Shown one piece after another: positions 59,840-64,000 of a stretch of 64,000 bases of DNA (its first letter is position 1; each line of letters begins with the position of its first letter). The DNA is from Pezicula radicicola. Its lineage: Eukaryota > Ascomycota > Leotiomycetes > Helotiales > Dermateaceae. Made by a program: the position numbers and the translations under genes. The DNA lies in NCBI GenBank assembly GCA_003008705.1, contig PDUO01000057.1:67012-131011 (forward strand), written 5' to 3'. The notes beneath the pieces were generated by a model. It did no database searches, had not been told where the DNA came from, and saw only the letters and a program-made list of their open reading frames with translations.

Positions 59840-60258
59840 GAATGGAAAGTGAACGTTCTATCTCTCGGGCTGTCGGCAGAGAGAATCATTTGAATGTAGG
59901 TCCAGCCGCGGCCTTGCACATTGTTTCCATAACGGTCATATGTTATGGCGTTTCGACAGACAAACCCTATCTGCATCATGGCGTCGGCCAAGTCGAGTTG
60001 ATCAAGCATCTCAACCGTACGAGGATAGAACACGGCCACCCGCCCATACGTGGCTTGTGTGACCTGGCCATGTTTCTCAATGTTGAACACAGATATACCC
60101 AGGCGGGTGAGTTGATAGGACAGAAGCAGGCCCACTGGCCCACCACCGCAGATGAAGACGTCAACTTTCTTCGTGTCGGCCATATCAGGGGGTGGTATAG
60201 GGCTAAGGGTTTTCATTCGAGAGGAGATTCGACGTCGGGTATCGGAATAATCCCACAT
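59840..60258 (-). pseudogene. N-terminal fragment of a phenol-hydroxylase-type FAD monooxygenase
   Basis: MADTKKVDVFICGGGPVGLL (ATG at 60183) starts the FAD_binding_3 Rossmann domain, continuing LSYQLTRLGISVFNIEKHG and ATYGRVAVFYPRTVEMLDQL to GRGWTYIQ. Full proteins have over 500 residues; here homology ends after about 115 and a low-complexity tract follows. Related enzymes hydroxylate phenols ortho to the hydroxyl, yielding catechols. An intact copy would have fitted with the VOC and CMD proteins nearby. It is divergent from the CMD-like gene. Confidence 0.68.
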
Positions 60259-60710
60259 GCAGTTGCAAAGGCATTATATAGCTTTGTAATCCTATCAAAC
60301 CCTAGCTAGGTACTGGAAATCCGGAAGATGCTCTGCGCACTAGGTCTTCGCCATCGTGCGCCCAACCGCGGAACTATATACGTCTCAGTGTCGCTGGGAT
60401 TGTGCTCGACTTCTTGCCAGAGTTACTTCAATACAATAGTAGCGTTGTCCTCTAATGGTTAGAAGTCTCTAGCCAGCCAGTCTCACCAGCCCTGCTCTCC
60501 CCGCGACCCGCACCCCAGACTCCTCCGCCTTTTAGTCGGAATTCTTTCCACGGGTCGGCGTCATGACGGCTCTTTACAGCGGCCGAGAGCGGGCAATCGG
60601 TCATCGCTGAACTACCGAGCTCCCAAGCTACTTAAGAAAGTCAAGAAGTCCAAAAAAATCCATTTCTTTGAGCCACGTCACATCATCCACACAACCGCCT
60701 AGAAATCATC

Positions 60711-61354
60711 ATGTCTCATCTTCCTCCTCTTGCTTATAGCGATCTAGATGGCGAACAGAAGCTGTTATTTGAGGAGATGAATAGCTTTGCATCAGAGGCT
60801 TTTAAAGACAAGTAAGATGCGGAAGCTAATCTTATCTCTAAGGCTATACCATGCTCACATTCATCAGGTTCGTATACAAGGGAGCTGATGGGTCCCTTCT
60901 GGGACCTTTCTGTCCATTACTGTACACGGTGGATGTTGCTCGTGCCTTTGTCAGCTCCCAAAAATCCATAGGGAAGCTTCCAGGGGTTCCTCTTTCATCT
61001 CGCGAGATTGCGATTCTCGCAACGGGCTCAAAATGGAAGGCGCTGTTTGAGATATACTCTCACGAACGTATTGCCATTTTAGGCACGGGCTTGACACAAC
61101 AGCAGATAGATATGGTCAAGACTGGTCGTAAGCCGGATGGCCTTGATGAACAAGAAGAGACTGCTTTTGACGTTACCATGGAATTGATGAATCAGACGGG
61201 ACCTTTGTCAGAAGCCATGTGGCAGCGGGCAGTGAGAGCGTTTGGCAAAATCGGGGCTCTAGCTTTGGTACACCTGGTTGGATTCTTTTCATATCTGTGT
61301 CTGCTCTGTAATGGTTGTGATGTTTCATTACCCGAGGGGGAATCCATCAAATGA
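60711..61354 (+). CDS. Carboxymuconolactone decarboxylase-like (AhpD fold) protein (195 aa)
   Basis: Exons 60711-60811 and 60868-61354 join at DKFVYKGADGSLLGPF over a GTAAGA...ATCAG intron, giving 195 aa. The all-helical CMD signature is seen in LSSREIAILATGSKWKALFE and YSHERIAI, with the conserved His. There is no CxxC as in AhpD peroxidase partners, so a lyase, decarboxylase or binding role is more likely than peroxide reduction. Fungal members are common in aromatic-degradation and secondary-metabolite clusters. The frame is intact. It is divergent from the FAD monooxygenase fragment and next to a regulator gene on the same strand. Confidence 0.8.
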
Positions 61355-61817
61355 ACTGGAACATTAGGAAAGCCTTCAATGTTATGCCTACAAAGCTGTC
61401 TTCCTAGACAAACGTTCAGGGGAGATATCTTTCATTTTAATAATGATTTCCTTTCCCGATCGAACTTGAGCTCGCCGCTCGTGAAAGTCAGCATCCAATT
61501 ATGGTATAACATACCCGAGGAATCAGAACGAACATTTTCATTGTGATTCTGTGGAGGACGTGTCTAATTCGAAGGGTCAGGCTATATAAGTTATCGAAGG
61601 GTACAAGTCTAGGCATAATCACATCATCGTCGCGGCGACTTCCCCGGCGAACTTCCCCCGTGTCTCCCCCGCGTTTTCCCCGCCATGTCCCGGCGAGGCC
61701 GGAAAGATTCCTCAGCCACAGGGAAGCGAAAACAATAGTATCTGTGACACCGAGAGCAGCTGCTGATGATTCCTATCCAACGACGATGACATTTGCTGAT
61801 TCGTAGTATCAATTGAA

Positions 61818-64000
61818 ATGCCTCGCCGAAGTTCTGCAGACGACACCCGTCGCCGTTGCCTACGAGCCTGTGATAATTGCAAGAGGCGCAAGGAGAGGTG
61901 TAACGGCATTCACCCATGCGGTCGATGCGTGAACAGAAACGTCCAGATGGAATGCACCTTTGCCAATGGACCATTCCTGCCTCAACCTGTTCAAAGACCT
62001 CCCCCCTTTCACATCCGAGAGAATATGCTTGATCCCACCGAGGCTGAGCATGTTATTATTGAACGACTAATAAACCCCGAGAGTAATACTTCAACTTCGA
62101 GTTCAGAGCAGTCGCCTCATCCAGACTCTGATGAGTTATCCTCCTCGGCTCCAGTCCCCCATCTGTCGCGATTGATCCAGGACGCGAAAGGCAAGTTTAT
62201 GTTTATTGGAGATTCTGCAAATCTATCGTTCTTGCAGAACATACGAAAGGTCGTCGAGGCCTCCATAGGCGCATGTGCCTTTACCGCTGATCCTCTGCGC
62301 CACCTCATGGTTGAGGAGACACCTCAAGGACAGACGCACTGGCTTGATTCTCATCTCCATGGGCCCGTCACCAAGCCAACCCTGGCCGAAGCTACCGAGC
62401 TCGTGAGTCGATATATGCTTGTGACAAATTGTGTCCTTGATCTGTTCGACGAAGCAGAGCTCCTGGATCATCTTTCGCATTGGCTTGACAGTAACTCACA
62501 GTCGACGGATTCATTCGGGTCTATACTCTGTCTTGTACTGGCCATTGGGGCTCAGACCAGTTCAGAGGACAAGGATGTGTCGGCGGAGCAGTATTTCAAC
62601 TACGGACGATATCTGACTGCCCTAAGTTATACAGAAGAGCCCAGCATACCGACGGTCCAATCCTACGCACTGATCACAATGTTCATGCTTGGTGCAGCCA
62701 GGAGAAATGCAGCATTCATGAACCTTGGCATTGCAGTGAGGGCGGCATATGCAATGGGCCTTCATAAAAAGGAAGTGTCCGATTTGTTTGGGGAGACCGA
62801 ACGCAGAACGCGGGAAAGACTCTGGAAGGTCATTCGTGTCCTTGATCTCTTTATGAGTGCTTCTCTCGGCAGACCTCCGTCCACCTCAGAAACTAGAGAT
62901 ACCACATCCACGGAAAACTACTCGGCATCTGCAAGACTCGTTACTATCTTTGAGCACATTCTAACTGATGTTTACTGTCAGCGGAAAATCAGTACCGAGG
63001 TGGTCAGGAGAATAAGTAAAATGCATCGATGTTGGACTGCTCGGCTTCGTGAGGGTCTCAAAGTTGACGGTATACATCCTAGCGACGAGCTCTTGCCTGG
63101 ACCGAGACCAAATATTGGCCTTTATCACCTGAAAGAAGCCTACTACTGGACGATTATACTTCTCACAAGACCATTTCTTGTGGAACATGTATCACTTCGG
63201 GTTTCCAATACCCGACCAAACATGCGTTCCGCAGATCAGCCTTCAGAAGCAACGTCAAATCTAACACTCGTGGATGCCTGTGTCGGCTCTGCTGTCCGTA
63301 CTATCGACCTCTTGAAACCACTGATTGGCTACTCAAACGTTCCAAAACGCTTGCCCTTTGTGCTGAACTCTGTCTTCATCGCAGCATTGGTACTGGGTCT
63401 TGCATTCTTCGGTGATTTGGACAAGTCATTTCCTCTACAAGGATCCCTACAAGACGCACAGGCGCTGCTCCAGTCGTTTCAACTTCATGACGCCTTGGCC
63501 AAAAGATATCTCATGATCATCGAATACCTTCAAGTTGCTTGCAGTCTGTACGTGGAGCGAAGGGATCGTCGAAAAATGGAAAGCCATAGCAAGGCTATCA
63601 GCGGTATCTTCGGGATAGTTCATGAAGATCAAGTGAGCCTGCAGCAGCAACCTACTGCAGATGCTGTTGGAAGAAGAAGACCCTCTGCGCAGAAATCGAA
63701 CGTAGCAATGACCAGGAGATCAGCAGATTCCATGGCCATTGAGCAGAGCAATGAATCGATCGACGGACAACAGCGACCTCTGTCTCAATGTGGGGTGACA
63801 ACCTCCAACATAACCTGGAATATGCTGGAAGACAACAGCATTATGGTCCCACAAGACAGCGAAGATGTCTTGCTTGACGGTTTTGACGTCTACGGCGATC
63901 GAGCCATGGAATTCTCGCCCCGAACGCTTTGGTTCGATTCGTACGAGGACAACAACCCTCTGTTTTCAATGGTGCCCACTGGACAACTGAACGGATTATG
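61818..64000 (+). CDS. Zn2Cys6 transcription factor, 3' end outside window (at least 727 aa)
   Basis: An uninterrupted frame from ATG 61818 to the window edge. The zinc cluster CDNCKRRKERCNGIHPCGRC continues to VQMEC with Cx2Cx6Cx5Cx2Cx8C spacing at residues 18-46. The Fungal_trans region has SYALITMFMLGAARRNAAFM, VRAAYAMGLHKKE and RERLWKVIRVLDLFMSASLG. It is a nuclear regulator, and the second intact one in the enzyme-rich half of the window. The C-terminal activation part (acidic, with Trp/Phe) is present but the stop codon is beyond the edge. It may control the CMD/BVMO side of the neighbourhood; this is inference. Confidence 0.88.
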   Translation, partial: MPRRSSADDTRRRCLRACDNCKRRKERCNGIHPCGRCVNRNVQMECTFANGPFLPQPVQRPPPFHIRENMLDPTEAEHVIIERLINPESNTSTSSSEQSPHPDSDELSSSAPVPHLSRLIQDAKGKFMFIGDSANLSFLQNIRKVVEASIGACAFTADPLRHLMVEETPQGQTHWLDSHLHGPVTKPTLAEATELVSRYMLVTNCVLDLFDEAELLDHLSHWLDSNSQSTDSFGSILCLVLAIGAQTSSEDKDVSAEQYFNYGRYLTALSYTEEPSIPTVQSYALITMFMLGAARRNAAFMNLGIAVRAAYAMGLHKKEVSDLFGETERRTRERLWKVIRVLDLFMSASLGRPPSTSETRDTTSTENYSASARLVTIFEHILTDVYCQRKISTEVVRRISKMHRCWTARLREGLKVDGIHPSDELLPGPRPNIGLYHLKEAYYWTIILLTRPFLVEHVSLRVSNTRPNMRSADQPSEATSNLTLVDACVGSAVRTIDLLKPLIGYSNVPKRLPFVLNSVFIAALVLGLAFFGDLDKSFPLQGSLQDAQALLQSFQLHDALAKRYLMIIEYLQVACSLYVERRDRRKMESHSKAISGIFGIVHEDQVSLQQQPTADAVGRRRPSAQKSNVAMTRRSADSMAIEQSNESIDGQQRPLSQCGVTTSNITWNMLEDNSIMVPQDSEDVLLDGFDVYGDRAMEFSPRTLWFDSYEDNNPLFSMVPTGQLNGL

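Noticed and set aside
60438..60520. tRNA-like start (TCCTCTAATGGTTAG)
   Set aside because: It resembles a D-arm, but no anticodon stem, TPsiC arm or acceptor pairing could be folded.

Overview
The window comes from a filamentous ascomycete (Pezizomycotina). The evidence is many short GT-AG introns (about 50-120 nt) with CTAAC/CTGAC-like branch sites, Zn2Cys6 regulators, a LysM/hevein-type chitin-binding secreted protein, P450s, and AT-rich islands full of small transposons. The nonsense codons in broken genes are the kind expected from RIP (CpA to TpA). A finer placement (perhaps Leotiomycetes) is only a guess. Exon joins below were read by eye from splice signals plus reading-frame and family fit; they are not transcript evidence.

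Layout. 0-1 kb: 3' part of a GH76 mannanase-type gene. 1-11.9 kb: repeat island with a solo LTR, two copies of one TA-flanked TIR element (one carrying a second element nested inside it), and a decayed large transposase-like gene. 12-14.3 kb: RidA-like gene, tail of a sugar transporter, and a secreted kievitone-hydratase-like (CrtC/AttH lipocalin) gene. 15-17.6 kb: a frameshifted 2EXR gene and an S41 peptidase pseudogene split by a TIR element. 18.4-19.7 kb: LysM plus three hevein domains. 20.6-27.9 kb: NmrA-like gene with one stop, an intact SDR, a broken FAD oxidase, and an intact Zn2Cys6 regulator. 28-34 kb: solo LTR and three pseudogenes (polysaccharide deacetylase, class V aminotransferase, Fungal_trans_2 regulator).

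35-64 kb is the richest part: an enzyme-dense neighbourhood with mostly intact genes. It holds a fumarylacetoacetase-family hydrolase, P450, Zn2Cys6 regulator, decayed second P450, fragment of a second FAH gene, VOC (extradiol-dioxygenase-like) protein, class I/II aminotransferase, class V PLP enzyme, SnoaL-like protein, secreted amidohydrolase, Baeyer-Villiger monooxygenase, fragment of a phenol-hydroxylase-type FAD monooxygenase, carboxymuconolactone-decarboxylase-like protein and a second Zn2Cys6 regulator. The mix of oxygenases, C-C hydrolase, ring-cleavage fold, amidohydrolase, PLP enzymes and two regulators suggests a cluster that breaks down or tailors an aromatic or N-containing compound. 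No polyketide synthase, NRPS or terpene synthase is visible. The substrate cannot be read from sequence.

Several genes that first look broken (FAH, class I aminotransferase, amidohydrolase, regulator at 41.5-44.1 kb) resolve into clean multi-exon genes, two of them with 14-nt micro-exons.
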